Below are positions 18,101 through 25,281 of a DNA stretch of 42,214 bases, piece after piece. The translations under genes and the position numbers were made by a program. How positions within the stretch are numbered: the stretch's first letter is position 1; the number at the start of each line of letters is the position of its first letter. The DNA is from Chloroflexota bacterium (lineage in GTDB: Bacteria; Chloroflexota; Anaerolineae; Aggregatilineales; Phototrophicaceae), in NCBI GenBank assembly GCA_026706445.1, contig JAPOYT010000149.1:1-42214 (forward strand), read 5' to 3'. The notes below the pieces were generated by a model. That model saw only the letters and a list, made by a program, of their open reading frames with translations. It had not been told where the DNA came from and searched no databases.

Positions 18101-18222
18101 ACATGTATCCGGCGCGCCTGTCGCACATGGGCGTCGGCAAGGCGATGTCACAGCAAATGCGCTATGTGCCGACCATACTGGCGGCTTTGAACCAACGACC
18201 CCTGGAGGGAATTGATGACTGA
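15106..18222 (+). CDS. Exo-rhamnogalacturonan-lyase-like protein (PcRGLX/YetA family)
   Basis: A 1038-aa protein without a signal peptide. Residues 1-170 form an N-terminal beta-rich region. About 272-560 match the RIFT-barrel start of the YetA/PcRGLX family (PLQFGLPLAQGALY, then the ARWSDDSARW signature at 324-333). The C-terminal third is an alpha/alpha-barrel-like domain with GDWYGE, WGNNEYDPAYVGY, HMWVEG and repeated helix pairs. Characterised relatives are exo-acting lyases of unsaturated rhamnogalacturonan (PL26), so with the oligogalacturonate-lyase-like gene it points to pectin-like or other uronate-rhamnose glycans. It is longer than the core family because of the N-terminal third. 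Codons for about residues 180-268 are visibly less GC-rich, suggesting an acquired module. GGAG lies 20 bases ahead of the ATG. Confidence 0.75.
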   Translation: MKILPHIDIIEPERIAALFADERNFSWRAVDSERLDSWSPDLGLTGYQNPSIYRAGEVAASGISSSLRHRFWQTVQGQADHTGERYIGILIYCQAGETCPMDLQLASNIIGRVEPQRHDNRLHLIVIDQPVEFMGEMEIFRLTAPGKGAYRIEAFALLHERPAPSRFAPEIQEVTIRQSHRKDKCYSHIHVLTSRVCSLTVNFQVKFDEPKDDYSFDETSGPTRLHNIFTEFGAARRIIATITAHEESGATDLRTIEFSATKPKPPERDELIVPAELINLGAADQAGLPLQFGLPLAQGALYEPEHGFIQADGERIPALPQVLARWSDDSARWLLIRSQAPAGLAGSGSLAATVHINGEDSAPEICEGFDGDLAEAARFTLRPRKDEGDHRPAFMSLSDWRFDAMLSNGMALASALNTEPDSIRGGAATVTVDHQDDDGIAHLRSHLRLQFYPDQTFVKLYHRLEVISPALAPAQGGHIPADCPADMRQNIVGESGEESALLKLRSFSLHIPFAGIKSVRHGGEEWRLGGKTWGLRHDHDLAHTINGEEREGRANGHIRVEGEAASLGIGLRNFWQTYPKALTAGGGGIDIALFPERRGLELPGDEDAPHRLYFWLDEGGYKLKAGMALSSEILLDFGAGDPAVFDWLEHPLMVRPDIDYVNSTGALNPIGARRDSALPNYEELADLAIRSFYDDQEHYRAFGQVNFGDWYGESGWSWGNNEYDPAYVGYTEFLRGGDPSWARWAADSARHLADVDTINYSSDPAQIGGQAMHIAGHLGGYLPPFFRSKMRGTSAGPAHMWVEGPLLHYLMTGDEFVYDSLCKTKQWLIQNQRLDHYEYKSARDSGWHLIHLTMLAAALDDPDCLNAARIIVERVLERQAPGGGWERVLGEPHCGCGFPRCQGEAGFMVCILVSGLMRFHRLTGDAAVADAIIGGARWLIRETFDDASGYFRYTSCPKRSLGGNYQCTQWVMEGLAAAWELSGDREIGRQLKRGLATIDMYPARLSHMGVGKAMSQQMRYVPTILAALNQRPLEGIDD

Positions 18223-19003
18223 TTGGACCGATCGACTGGCGATTATCAGCGACGAAATCGACGACTCCTTCGCCGCTGCTGTCGAGTTTGGAACGGGGCT
18301 GGGCATTCGCGCCTACGAGTTGCGAAAGCTCGAAGGCGGGCGCTTCCCCAATGTAAGCGAGCGCGCCGTACAGGAAGTCGCCGATACCGTCGCCGCCAAT
18401 GATATCGAGCTCATCGGCGTCAGTCCCGGCTTTTTCAAAGGACCAATGGACGAGGCGGACATCAACGACACCTTCGAAACGCGCCTGCCAGCCGCTTTCC
18501 GCCTGATGGGGCGCCTGGGCATCAACCGCATGACGCTTTTCACCTTCCGCCGCGCGAGCCGCGACGAACCGATTCCGTCCGCCATCTACGACCACCTCGG
18601 CCCCGCGGTTGAACTTTGCGCGCGCGAAGGCATTGAAGTCGTCTTGGAAAACGCCTCCAGCATCTACAGCGATACCGGCGCCAACCTGGCGACCATCGCG
18701 CGGACGCTCGGCGTCAAAGTGGTTTGGGATCCCGCCAATGCGGCCGCCTCCGGCGAAGTCGCCTATCCCGATGGCTACGCCCATGTGCGCCAGCGGCTCG
18801 CTCACGCGCATTTCAAAAACTGGACGGCGGAAAACGGCTGGGAAGCGATCAACGATGGCGTCGCCGACCTGGCCGGGCAGGTGGCGGCGCTCAAAGCCGA
18901 TGGCTACGACGGCTACTACTGCCTCGAGCCGCATCAAAAGGACCGCCGCTCTGCCGCCCGGATTAACCATGAGCAGCTTCTCGCGCTGCTGCGAGCCGAT
19001 TAG
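18215..19003 (+). CDS. Sugar isomerase/epimerase-like TIM barrel (xylose isomerase-like)
   Basis: A 262-aa AP-endonuclease-2/xylose-isomerase-like protein. The four metal-ligand positions typical of the family are visible in order: Glu in VLENAS, Asp in VWDPAN, His in AHFKN and Glu in CLEPH. GGAGGGA at 18204-18210 is well placed for the ATG at 18215, which overlaps the end of the lyase gene by 8 bp. Members of this family next to Gfo/Idh/MocA genes usually isomerise or epimerise keto-sugars or inositol-type compounds. Exact substrate unknown. Confidence 0.88.
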   Translation: MTDWTDRLAIISDEIDDSFAAAVEFGTGLGIRAYELRKLEGGRFPNVSERAVQEVADTVAANDIELIGVSPGFFKGPMDEADINDTFETRLPAAFRLMGRLGINRMTLFTFRRASRDEPIPSAIYDHLGPAVELCAREGIEVVLENASSIYSDTGANLATIARTLGVKVVWDPANAAASGEVAYPDGYAHVRQRLAHAHFKNWTAENGWEAINDGVADLAGQVAALKADGYDGYYCLEPHQKDRRSAARINHEQLLALLRAD

Positions 19004-19012
19004 GAGGCGACC

Positions 19013-20062
19013 ATGCCCGATAAAATTCGCATGATCGCGCTCGGCGTCGGTGGCGTCAGCCGCGGCATGTTGAGCGCCCTGCGCGATAAACGCTGGCATG
19101 AACTGGTCGCCGCCGTCGATGTCAGCGACGAAGCGCTCGCGCGAACAGCCGCCGAAAACAATCTGCCGCGTTCGGCGCTCTACACCGATCTCGCCGCCGC
19201 GCTTGACGAAGTCGCCGCCGATGTCGTCATGATCAACACACCCTCCGAGCTGCACGCTCAGGGCGCGGAAGCGGTCTTGCGCGCCGGTTTGACGCCGCTC
19301 GTCGCCAAGCCCATGAGCAATGACTTCAACGATGCCGTCGCCCTGACGCGGCTGGCGGCCGAAAAGGGCGTCAAACTCGGCGTCGCCCAGCAGATGCGCT
19401 ACCGCCGCCATTATCTGTCGGTCGCCGAATTTGTGGCGACGGGCGCATTGGGCGAGATTAAGCAGATCTACTTCCTCAGCGCCAAACCGCGCCATCAGCC
19501 GCGCAATCTGGAACACTTCGCGCAGCCCGTGCTCTGGGATATGTCCTGCCATCACCTCGATTCGCTCTTCTCGATCCTGCCCCAGCTCGTGCCGCAAGCG
19601 GTGATCTGCGATGGCTTCCGCCCTTCTTGGACCGTCTACGACAGCGATTGCATGATCAACGGGCTGCTGCGTTTTCAGGGCGGCGCCCGCATGCTCTACC
19701 ACGCCGGCTATTCAACCCAGTCAAGCTGCTACGAATTGCGCCTGGAGGGCGCGCTTGGCGCATTGCGCTGCCGCGGCATCCACATGTCCAACGACGCAAT
19801 GGCTTACGAATTCGCGGAGCGCGGCGCCGATTTTGCCCCAATCGATCTGGAAAAGGGACGCCCGCCGTCCCAGCCCTGGTCGCTCTTTTTCGATCAATGG
19901 CATGACTGGCTGAACGGCGGCGGCGAGGGGCACTTCAGCGGAGGCCGCAACCTCAAGGTACTGGCGACCATCGACGCCGCCATCGAATCGCTTTCGCGCG
20001 GCGCCTTCGTGCAGGTGGCGGGCAATCCGCGCTATCAAGCCGCATTCGAGGCAAGCGCATGA
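19013..20062 (+). CDS. Gfo/Idh/MocA-family oxidoreductase (canonical)
   Basis: A 349-aa NAD(P)-dependent dehydrogenase. The glycine-rich motif GVGGVSRG lies at 11-18, Asp36 ends the second strand, and the K-P of the E-K-P motif is A98-K99-P100. A typical second-domain motif WDMSCHHLDSL supplies the active-site His. Unlike the copy at 1965-3194, the catalytic lysine is kept. GGAGG six bases upstream supports the start 9 bp after the isomerase stop. It overlaps the next gene by 4 bp (ATGA), so the three genes form a coupled unit for oxidising a sugar or cyclitol. Confidence 0.92.
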   Translation: MPDKIRMIALGVGGVSRGMLSALRDKRWHELVAAVDVSDEALARTAAENNLPRSALYTDLAAALDEVAADVVMINTPSELHAQGAEAVLRAGLTPLVAKPMSNDFNDAVALTRLAAEKGVKLGVAQQMRYRRHYLSVAEFVATGALGEIKQIYFLSAKPRHQPRNLEHFAQPVLWDMSCHHLDSLFSILPQLVPQAVICDGFRPSWTVYDSDCMINGLLRFQGGARMLYHAGYSTQSSCYELRLEGALGALRCRGIHMSNDAMAYEFAERGADFAPIDLEKGRPPSQPWSLFFDQWHDWLNGGGEGHFSGGRNLKVLATIDAAIESLSRGAFVQVAGNPRYQAAFEASA

Positions 20063-21030
20063 TCATCGATTGTCAAAGCCACATCTTCCCCAGCGCCTAC
20101 GCCGAGCTGCTGACGCGCAGCCGCAATGCCCTGCGGACGACCGGCGGGGACGGCCTCTACCTTATCGACTACGGCGGCCTGCAACGCTTCCGCCTGAATC
20201 TCGACGACTACAGCCCGGCGCGCAAACTGGCGGACATGGACGCTGCCGGCGTCGATATGTCCGTGTTAAGCGTCAATATCCCGACGCCGGACATGCTGGC
20301 GCCCGAGCTCGCCGCGCTGGGCGCGCGCATCTGCAACGACGCCATCGCCGAGCTCTGCCAGCGCTTTCCAGACCGCTTCGTCGGTATTGCCTCGCTGCCG
20401 CTAAACGATGTGCCCTCCGCCATCAGCGAATTGGAACGCGCTGTCTCCGAGCTCGATTTGCGCGGCGTCTTCCTGCCCTCGCATGTGAACGGCGCGCAAC
20501 TCGACGATCCTCGCTTCGAGCCGTTCTACGCCCGCGTCGCCGAGCTAGGTCTGCCGCTCGTTCTGCATCCGACCGTGCCGATTTGGGGCGAAACCATCAG
20601 CGATCACAGCATGATCCCGATGGCCGGCTTCATGGTCGATACCTCCTTCGCCATGCTGCGGCTGATCCTCGGCGGCGTCATGGAGCGCCATCCACAGCTG
20701 AAAGTGGCGCATCCCCATTGTGGCGGCGTCCTGCCTTATCTGATGGGGCGGGTGGTTGAACAGACCGAGGTCAAGCGCCGCGGCCGCGACCACATCACGC
20801 AATCGCCGCGCGAAACCTATCGCCGCGTCTATCTCGATCTGGTCTCGCCGGACCAACTGGCGGTGGACTTCGCGCTCGACTTCGCTGGCGCCGATCGCCT
20901 GCTCTTCGGCAGCGACCATCCCTGGGTCAGCATCGACGCCATAATGCAATACGCGCGGAAGCTCAATTGCTCCGATGCCGATATGGCGAAGATCCTCGGC
21001 GGCAACGCGCGCGAGATCTTTCGGATTTAA
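20059..21030 (+). CDS. ACMSD-like amidohydrolase (Amidohydro_2 family)
   Basis: A 323-aa metal-dependent TIM-barrel hydrolase or decarboxylase. The usual first-strand H-x-H reads Q6-S-H8 (IDCQSHIFP), the later His ligands are in LVLHPT and VAHPHCGG, and the catalytic Asp is in FGSDHPW. Family members include aminocarboxymuconate-semialdehyde decarboxylase, dihydroxybenzoate decarboxylases and lactonase-like enzymes. In an operon with sugar dehydrogenases a sugar-lactone hydrolase is an attractive but unproven role. Its start overlaps the upstream stop (ATGA). It ends the plus-strand operon; no intrinsic terminator follows. Confidence 0.88.
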   Translation: MIIDCQSHIFPSAYAELLTRSRNALRTTGGDGLYLIDYGGLQRFRLNLDDYSPARKLADMDAAGVDMSVLSVNIPTPDMLAPELAALGARICNDAIAELCQRFPDRFVGIASLPLNDVPSAISELERAVSELDLRGVFLPSHVNGAQLDDPRFEPFYARVAELGLPLVLHPTVPIWGETISDHSMIPMAGFMVDTSFAMLRLILGGVMERHPQLKVAHPHCGGVLPYLMGRVVEQTEVKRRGRDHITQSPRETYRRVYLDLVSPDQLAVDFALDFAGADRLLFGSDHPWVSIDAIMQYARKLNCSDADMAKILGGNAREIFRI

Positions 21031-21163
21031 ATGCGATGACGACATATACAAGCAGTAGTCGTTTCAGCGTCGATGATTGCCTTTGGACAGCAAGTCATGT
21101 TAGACTTGTCTCATGTGATACGAATCCATGAATTGGCGCGCGATTGCCAGGAGATCTCGTCTG

Positions 21164-21463
21164 ATGAGCGCACAGTTGAATGAAGATCGATCTGCGAAGG
21201 CGCGCGACAAGCAAAAAGCTTCGTCGGTCACTGCTTATCCTCGGGAAACCCTAGAGGATCGTCCATCATCAATGGTCAAACCGCGCTCACGGCGCGAGAC
21301 CAAGCTTGACAAACGCACTCGGTCCGAACAGGAATACATATCCACTCTTCGAAGAAGTATCAAACAGATGAAGGATGGAGATGTGCAGCCGGTTAGAGAA
21401 GGGCTGGCAGAACTGCGTCGTGAGTCAGAGGCGAATGACGAAGTCAATTCTTTGGACACCTGA
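21164..21463 (+). CDS. Probable antitoxin of a type II toxin-antitoxin pair
   Basis: A 99-aa, strongly charged protein. The ATG at 21164 follows AGGAGA by about 9 bases; an upstream ATG at 21128 lacks a ribosome binding site. The N-terminal half is rich in Lys, Arg, Ser and Glu and looks disordered. The C-terminal part (SIKQMKDGDVQPVREGLAEL) resembles the helical segment by which Phd/RelB-type antitoxins wrap their toxin. It overlaps the toxin gene by 29 bp, the usual arrangement. I do not recognise a specific DNA-binding fold, so the antitoxin assignment rests on neighbour and size. Confidence 0.6.
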   Translation: MSAQLNEDRSAKARDKQKASSVTAYPRETLEDRPSSMVKPRSRRETKLDKRTRSEQEYISTLRRSIKQMKDGDVQPVREGLAELRRESEANDEVNSLDT

Positions 21464-21776
21464 GTTTAGAACGCAAGTAAAGCGCCTTTCGCGAAAGCAC
21501 CGCAGGATTTTCGACGATATAGACAAGTTGACAGATGACCTGGAAGCAGGTCATCTTTATGCTGCAAGGCGGCTTCAAGGTGTAGGCGGGGCGCCAGTCT
21601 TTCGCGTCAGACGCGCCAATTCGTCGGACGGCTCAGGAAAGAGCGGAGGATTTCGAATAATCTTTTTCGAGTCCACAAAGTCTATCTATCTTCTTGACAT
21701 TTGTGTTAGAAAAGATTGTCCCGATATTCCCGTTCGTGAAATTCGTCAGTTTGTTAGGGGCATGAAAGACGACTAG
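21435..21776 (+). CDS. RelE/ParE-superfamily toxin
   Basis: A 113-aa basic protein with the RelE-fold order: an N-terminal strand (SILWTPEF), two helices rich in Lys/Arg (VKRLSRKHRRIFDDIDKL), then the beta-sheet core with GVGGAPVFRVRRAN, GKSGGFRIIFF and IYLLDICVRKD. These are the motifs of the subgroup in which mRNA is cut at the ribosome. The ATG at 21435 lies inside the antitoxin gene; earlier in-frame codons would add residues outside the fold. Less GC-rich than the flanking operons, consistent with a mobile stabilising module. Confidence 0.8.
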   Translation: MTKSILWTPEFRTQVKRLSRKHRRIFDDIDKLTDDLEAGHLYAARRLQGVGGAPVFRVRRANSSDGSGKSGGFRIIFFESTKSIYLLDICVRKDCPDIPVREIRQFVRGMKDD

Positions 21777-22187
21777 CCAAGGATCTGGTATAACGCGACT
21801 ACTTGTTAATCCGCCCTCGTGTCTGTCATCCTCCCGAACCTGAATATTTGCCAGCGTCTCTCGCACTGCCCCTTTTGACGCGCCCACTCCAACATGTTAT
21901 CACTCTTGGATTAGCCACCGTGTTAGGAATGCGCATCCTTGAAAATCCAAAGCAGCGCCTCGGGTCGCAGCCTGGACCGGCGCCTGAATCCGCTTCCCGG
22001 TTATTCCCGCGAAAACTGTGACTTGCTCCGTGAAAATGGATACAATCAAGTGATAAGCTGGGGTGGCAGGGGCGCGATATCGCATAACACGGGTCGCATC
22101 CGCATCCGTATCGACTTCACCGGCATTCGCCCCGAAGAGTTTCACTTATACGCGATTTACAGGACAGAAGCGAGTTAGGAGAGCGCC
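21777..22187. other. Gene-free spacer upstream of the ADP-ribosylglycohydrolase array
   Basis: This 411-bp stretch is less GC-rich than its surroundings and contains no convincing gene. An open frame ending at 22178 has only a TTG start and no family resemblance. A TACAAT at 22041-22046 could be a -10 element, but no matching -35 lies at the right distance. It should contain the promoter for the first paralog, whose AGGAG site is at 22175-22179. It contains no copy of the hairpin repeat, unlike the spacers between the paralogs. Confidence 0.5.
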
Positions 22188-23492
22188 ATGAAACTTTGGG
22201 ATTATGTCGACGATGTCGTAGGCTGGGATAAGGCAATCAATCACTACGCCAAGCAGAAGATCGAATTCGGCGCGCAAGGCGTGGCGGAGAAGGTCGCCGA
22301 GATTGAAGCGCTGCTCAAGCAAAAGCTGGCCGAACTGGACGCGCTGCCGAACGACCCAGCGCTGGAAAAGGCGGAGCCCGACGATCTCGCCACTATCAAG
22401 GCGCTTCGTCCGGCTGGCAAACGCCGCCTGCTTTCCGCGCCCCCCGCCGACTTTCGCAATCGGCTCGAGGGCGCCTGGTTGGCGCGCTGCGCCGGCTGCA
22501 CCCTCGGCTCCATCGTCGAAGGCTGGTCCGTCGACCGCATGCAAGCTTGGGCGGAATACCTCGGCGATCCATTCCCGCTGGTCGATTATTGGAGCCAGGC
22601 GGAACAGCCGCATCTGCCCCGATTGAAAGCCAGCGTGCGCCACGATTACACCGCGTCGAAAATGGATGGCGTCCCCAGCGATGACGACCTCAACTACACC
22701 CAGCTTGGTCTGCTGATTCTGGAAGAGTACGGACCCGACTTCACCGTCGAAGACGTCGGCGCCGCCTGGGTAAAATACTTGCCCTTCGCCTTCACCGCCG
22801 AGGGCGTCGCCCTTGAAAACTTGCGCAACGGCGTGCCGGCGATGCGGGCGGGCGCTCTCAACAATCCCTACCTCAACTTCATCGGCGCTGATATCCGCTC
22901 CGACCCCTGGGGTTACGCCGCGCCCGGCTGGCCCGAAAAAGCGGCTGAACTCGCCTGGCGCGATGCCACCATCAGCCACCGCCGCAACGGCATCTATTCC
23001 GCCATGTACTGGTCAGCGGTGATTGCCGCCGCCTTCGCGGTGGACAACACGATGGACGCGTTGGAAATTGGGCTGGAAGAGATTCCCGCAGAATCCATTA
23101 CCGCGCGCGAAATCCGCTGGGCTTTCGACAAATTGCCGTCGGTCTCCAATTACGCCGACGCCTACGCGCTGGTCGGCGAGCGTTATCCCGGCATCTGGAA
23201 GTCGCATGCCATACAAAACAACGCCTTGACTATATGGGGCTTGGCTGTCGGCGGCGATGACTGTACCAAAGTCATCGGCGAAACCGTCTCCATGGGCCAC
23301 GACAACGACTGCACCGCCGCCACCGCTGGCAGCATTTTCGGCGCGGTATATGGCGCCGGCGCCATCCCCGAGCACTGGACCAAAAACTTCAACAACAAGG
23401 TCGCCACCTACCTGAACGGCAAGGAGCCCTTCGCCATCGACGACACGGTCGACCGCTTCATTGCTCAGGCCGAACGCGTCATGGCAAGCTAA
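22188..23492 (+). CDS. ADP-ribosylglycohydrolase-fold protein, array copy 1
   Basis: A 434-aa member of the ADP-ribosylglycohydrolase (ARH) superfamily. The ARH fold starts at about residue 92 (RLEGAWLARCAG). The dinuclear-metal motifs are S164-D-D-D167 (usually T-D-D) and D372-N-D374-C-T376 followed by AATAGSIFG, matching the classical DxDxxAAxAG end. Residues 1-91 are an extension absent from ordinary ARH proteins, with a charged helical stretch (GVAEKVAEIEALLKQKLAEL) and EPDDLATIKALRP. Other signatures are GADIRSDPWGY (233-243) and SHRRNGIY (263-270). No signal peptide. Known ARHs hydrolyse N- or O-glycosidic bonds to ADP-ribose; here the locus suggests a related glycoside or nucleoside. 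Family firm, substrate unknown. Confidence 0.88.
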   Translation: MKLWDYVDDVVGWDKAINHYAKQKIEFGAQGVAEKVAEIEALLKQKLAELDALPNDPALEKAEPDDLATIKALRPAGKRRLLSAPPADFRNRLEGAWLARCAGCTLGSIVEGWSVDRMQAWAEYLGDPFPLVDYWSQAEQPHLPRLKASVRHDYTASKMDGVPSDDDLNYTQLGLLILEEYGPDFTVEDVGAAWVKYLPFAFTAEGVALENLRNGVPAMRAGALNNPYLNFIGADIRSDPWGYAAPGWPEKAAELAWRDATISHRRNGIYSAMYWSAVIAAAFAVDNTMDALEIGLEEIPAESITAREIRWAFDKLPSVSNYADAYALVGERYPGIWKSHAIQNNALTIWGLAVGGDDCTKVIGETVSMGHDNDCTAATAGSIFGAVYGAGAIPEHWTKNFNNKVATYLNGKEPFAIDDTVDRFIAQAERVMAS

Positions 23493-23527
23493 GTGTGTAA
23501 GGCGGCAATCTCAACTACGAGTGTGTA

Positions 23528-23594
23528 GGGACGACCTATTAGGTCGCCCGCAGTAGCTGTAAGATGAGGTTTCGGGCGACATGATTTGTCGCCC
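23528..23594. repeat. Two hairpin repeats between array copies 1 and 2
   Basis: GGGACGACC-TATTA-GGTCGCCC type hairpin at 23528-23549, and GGGCGACA with its partner TGTCGCCC at 23574-23594. The second faces GCCCCTACA, the mirror of the GTAGGG found ahead of most copies, so the family has orientation. The rest of the 161-bp spacer carries only the leader of copy 2. Confidence 0.8.
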
Positions 23595-23653
23595 CTACAA
23601 CTACCGGCGGCATTTCCGGCGTCGGAAATCAGAACTTCAGACAGGAGAAAATC

Positions 23654-24961
23654 ATGCGTCTATATGAATATCCAGAAAAGGTCGGGATGTGGGAGCGCAA
23701 GATCAACGCCTACGCCCAGCAAAAGGTCGAATTCGGCGCCCAGGGCGTGGCGGAAAAGGTCGCCGAAATCGAAGCCCTGATCGCGGAAAAAGTGGCTGAG
23801 TTGGACGCCCTGCCCAACGATGCCGCCCTGCAGCAAGCCGAACCCGATGACCTGCCCTCCATTCTTGCGCTGCGCCCGGCTGGTAAACGCCGGCAATGGA
23901 CCTCGCTGCCGGACGACTTCCGCGAACGCCTCGAGGGCTCCTGGTTGGGGCGCTGCGCCGGCTGCACCCTCGGCTCCATCGTCGAAGGCTGGACCGTCGA
24001 GCGCATGGAAGAGTGGGCGGAGTATCTCGGCGATGAGTACCCGCTCGTGGATTATTGGAGCGTCGCCGAGCAGCCCCACATGACGAAGTATGAGACGAGC
24101 CTGCGCGAAGATTTCACCCCATCGAAGATGGATGGCGTGCCCACCGATGACGACCTCAACTACACCCTGCTCGGGCTGATGATCATGGAAGAATACGGCA
24201 TCGACTTCTCCACCGACCAGTTGGGCGAAGCCTGGATCAAATACCTGCCCTTCGCCTTCACCGCCGAGGGCATCGCGCTGGACAATCTGCGCAAGGGCGT
24301 CCCGCCAATGCAGGCGGCCGAGGTCGACAACTGCTTCCTCAACTGGATCGGCGCTGATATCCGCTCTGACCCCTGGGGCTACGCCGCGCCCGGCTGGCCC
24401 GAAAAAGCCGCCGAGATCGCCTATCGCGACGCCTACGTCAGCCACCGCCGCAACGGCATCTACGCCGCCATGTTCTTCTCCGCCGCGATTTCCGCCGCCT
24501 TCGCCGTCGACAGCACGGTTGAGGCGCTTGAGATCGGCCTCGAAGAAATCCCCGCCGATTGCACCCTGGCGCGCGAGACGCGTTGGGCGCTGGACATCGC
24601 GCCGCAAATCGGGGACTACCGCGATGCCGCCGCCGCCATCGAAGAGCGCTATACGGTCATGGGCAAGGCGCATGCTATCAACAATACGGTCTTGACCGTC
24701 TGGGGCTTGACTGTAGGCGGCGACGATTACAGCAAGGTCATCGGCGAAACGGTCGCCATGGGCCAAGACAACGACTGCACCGCCGCCACCGCCGGCAGCA
24801 TCTGGGGCGCCGTCTACGGCAAAAGCGCGATTCCCAAACACTGGTACAAGAACTTCAACAACAAGGTGCATACCTTCCTGTACCATCAGACGCCCTTCGC
24901 CATCGACGACACCATCGACCGCTTCATCGCCCTGGCTGAACAAGCGCACGCCGGCGGCTAG
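23654..24961 (+). CDS. ADP-ribosylglycohydrolase-fold protein, array copy 2
   Basis: A 435-aa close paralog of copy 1, aligning along its full length with a shared N-terminal extension (residues 1-93, VEFGAQGVAEKVAEIEALI) and the ARH domain beginning at RLEGSWLGRCAGCTLGSIVE. The metal motifs are complete: VPTDDDLNYT with Thr, and QDNDCTAATAGS. GADIRSDPWGYAAPGWPEKA and SHRRNGIYA are kept. A strong AGGAG site lies 7 bases ahead of the ATG. Copies 1 and 2 resemble each other more than copies 3 and 4 at the start (both contain YxxQKxEFGAQGVAEKVAEIEAL), suggesting they arose from one of two duplication events. Confidence 0.88.
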   Translation: MRLYEYPEKVGMWERKINAYAQQKVEFGAQGVAEKVAEIEALIAEKVAELDALPNDAALQQAEPDDLPSILALRPAGKRRQWTSLPDDFRERLEGSWLGRCAGCTLGSIVEGWTVERMEEWAEYLGDEYPLVDYWSVAEQPHMTKYETSLREDFTPSKMDGVPTDDDLNYTLLGLMIMEEYGIDFSTDQLGEAWIKYLPFAFTAEGIALDNLRKGVPPMQAAEVDNCFLNWIGADIRSDPWGYAAPGWPEKAAEIAYRDAYVSHRRNGIYAAMFFSAAISAAFAVDSTVEALEIGLEEIPADCTLARETRWALDIAPQIGDYRDAAAAIEERYTVMGKAHAINNTVLTVWGLTVGGDDYSKVIGETVAMGQDNDCTAATAGSIWGAVYGKSAIPKHWYKNFNNKVHTFLYHQTPFAIDDTIDRFIALAEQAHAGG

Positions 24962-24986
24962 TCTCAGCGTCCGCGCGCAACTGTAG

Positions 24987-25243
24987 GGGCGACTCTGTGA
25001 GTCGCCCGCCGCCGAGCGAATATCGTAGGGCGAGCCACCGGCTCGCCCCTACACACGGAAACGTCGTCGCGCGTACACACGAAAAACTTCGCCCGCGCTC
25101 ATGCGAAACTGTAGGGGCGACCTTGGGTCGCCCGCGATATAGTGGAATGTGTGTAGGGGCGACCTATTAGGTCGCCCGCGATATAGTGGAATGTCTGTAC
25201 GGGCGAGCGTAGGTTAGTGTCTACGCTACCCGGTGGCTCGCCC
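24987..25243. repeat. Cluster of five hairpin repeats between array copies 2 and 3
   Basis: The 320-bp spacer contains hairpins at 24987-25007 (GGGCGACTC arms), 25028-25048 (GGGCGAGCC-ACC-GGCTCGCCC), 25115-25133, 25157-25177 (TATTA loop) and 25201-25243 (expanded loop with GTGTCTACGC). A 44-bp direct duplication carries GTCGCCCGCGATATAGTGG at 25127-25145 and again at 25171-25189. No gene is present. Arms are almost perfectly complementary in every copy although the loops and arm ends differ. Confidence 0.85.
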
Positions 25244-25281
25244 TTTCAAAAACTGACCAACTTACCAATCTGGAGCGTCCC

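Noticed and set aside
17900..19702. 600-codon open frame on the minus strand across three plus-strand genes
   Set aside because: It spans parts of the lyase, isomerase and Gfo/Idh genes, all of which have clear motifs. Its composition (Arg, Gly and Ala-rich) is typical of antisense frames in GC-rich DNA.
21939..22178. 79-codon frame just before ARH copy 1
   Set aside because: It has only a TTG start, no ribosome binding site and no recognisable fold. Possible leader or remnant, but not supported as a gene.
23660..24949. 429-codon open frame opposite ARH copy 2
   Set aside because: Similar frames appear opposite copies 1, 3 and 4 because the sense sequences are alike. No start signal or family resemblance.
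24987..25243. CRISPR-like array
   Set aside because: The repeats are hairpins of unequal length at irregular distances with related, not unique, spacers, and no cas gene is present.
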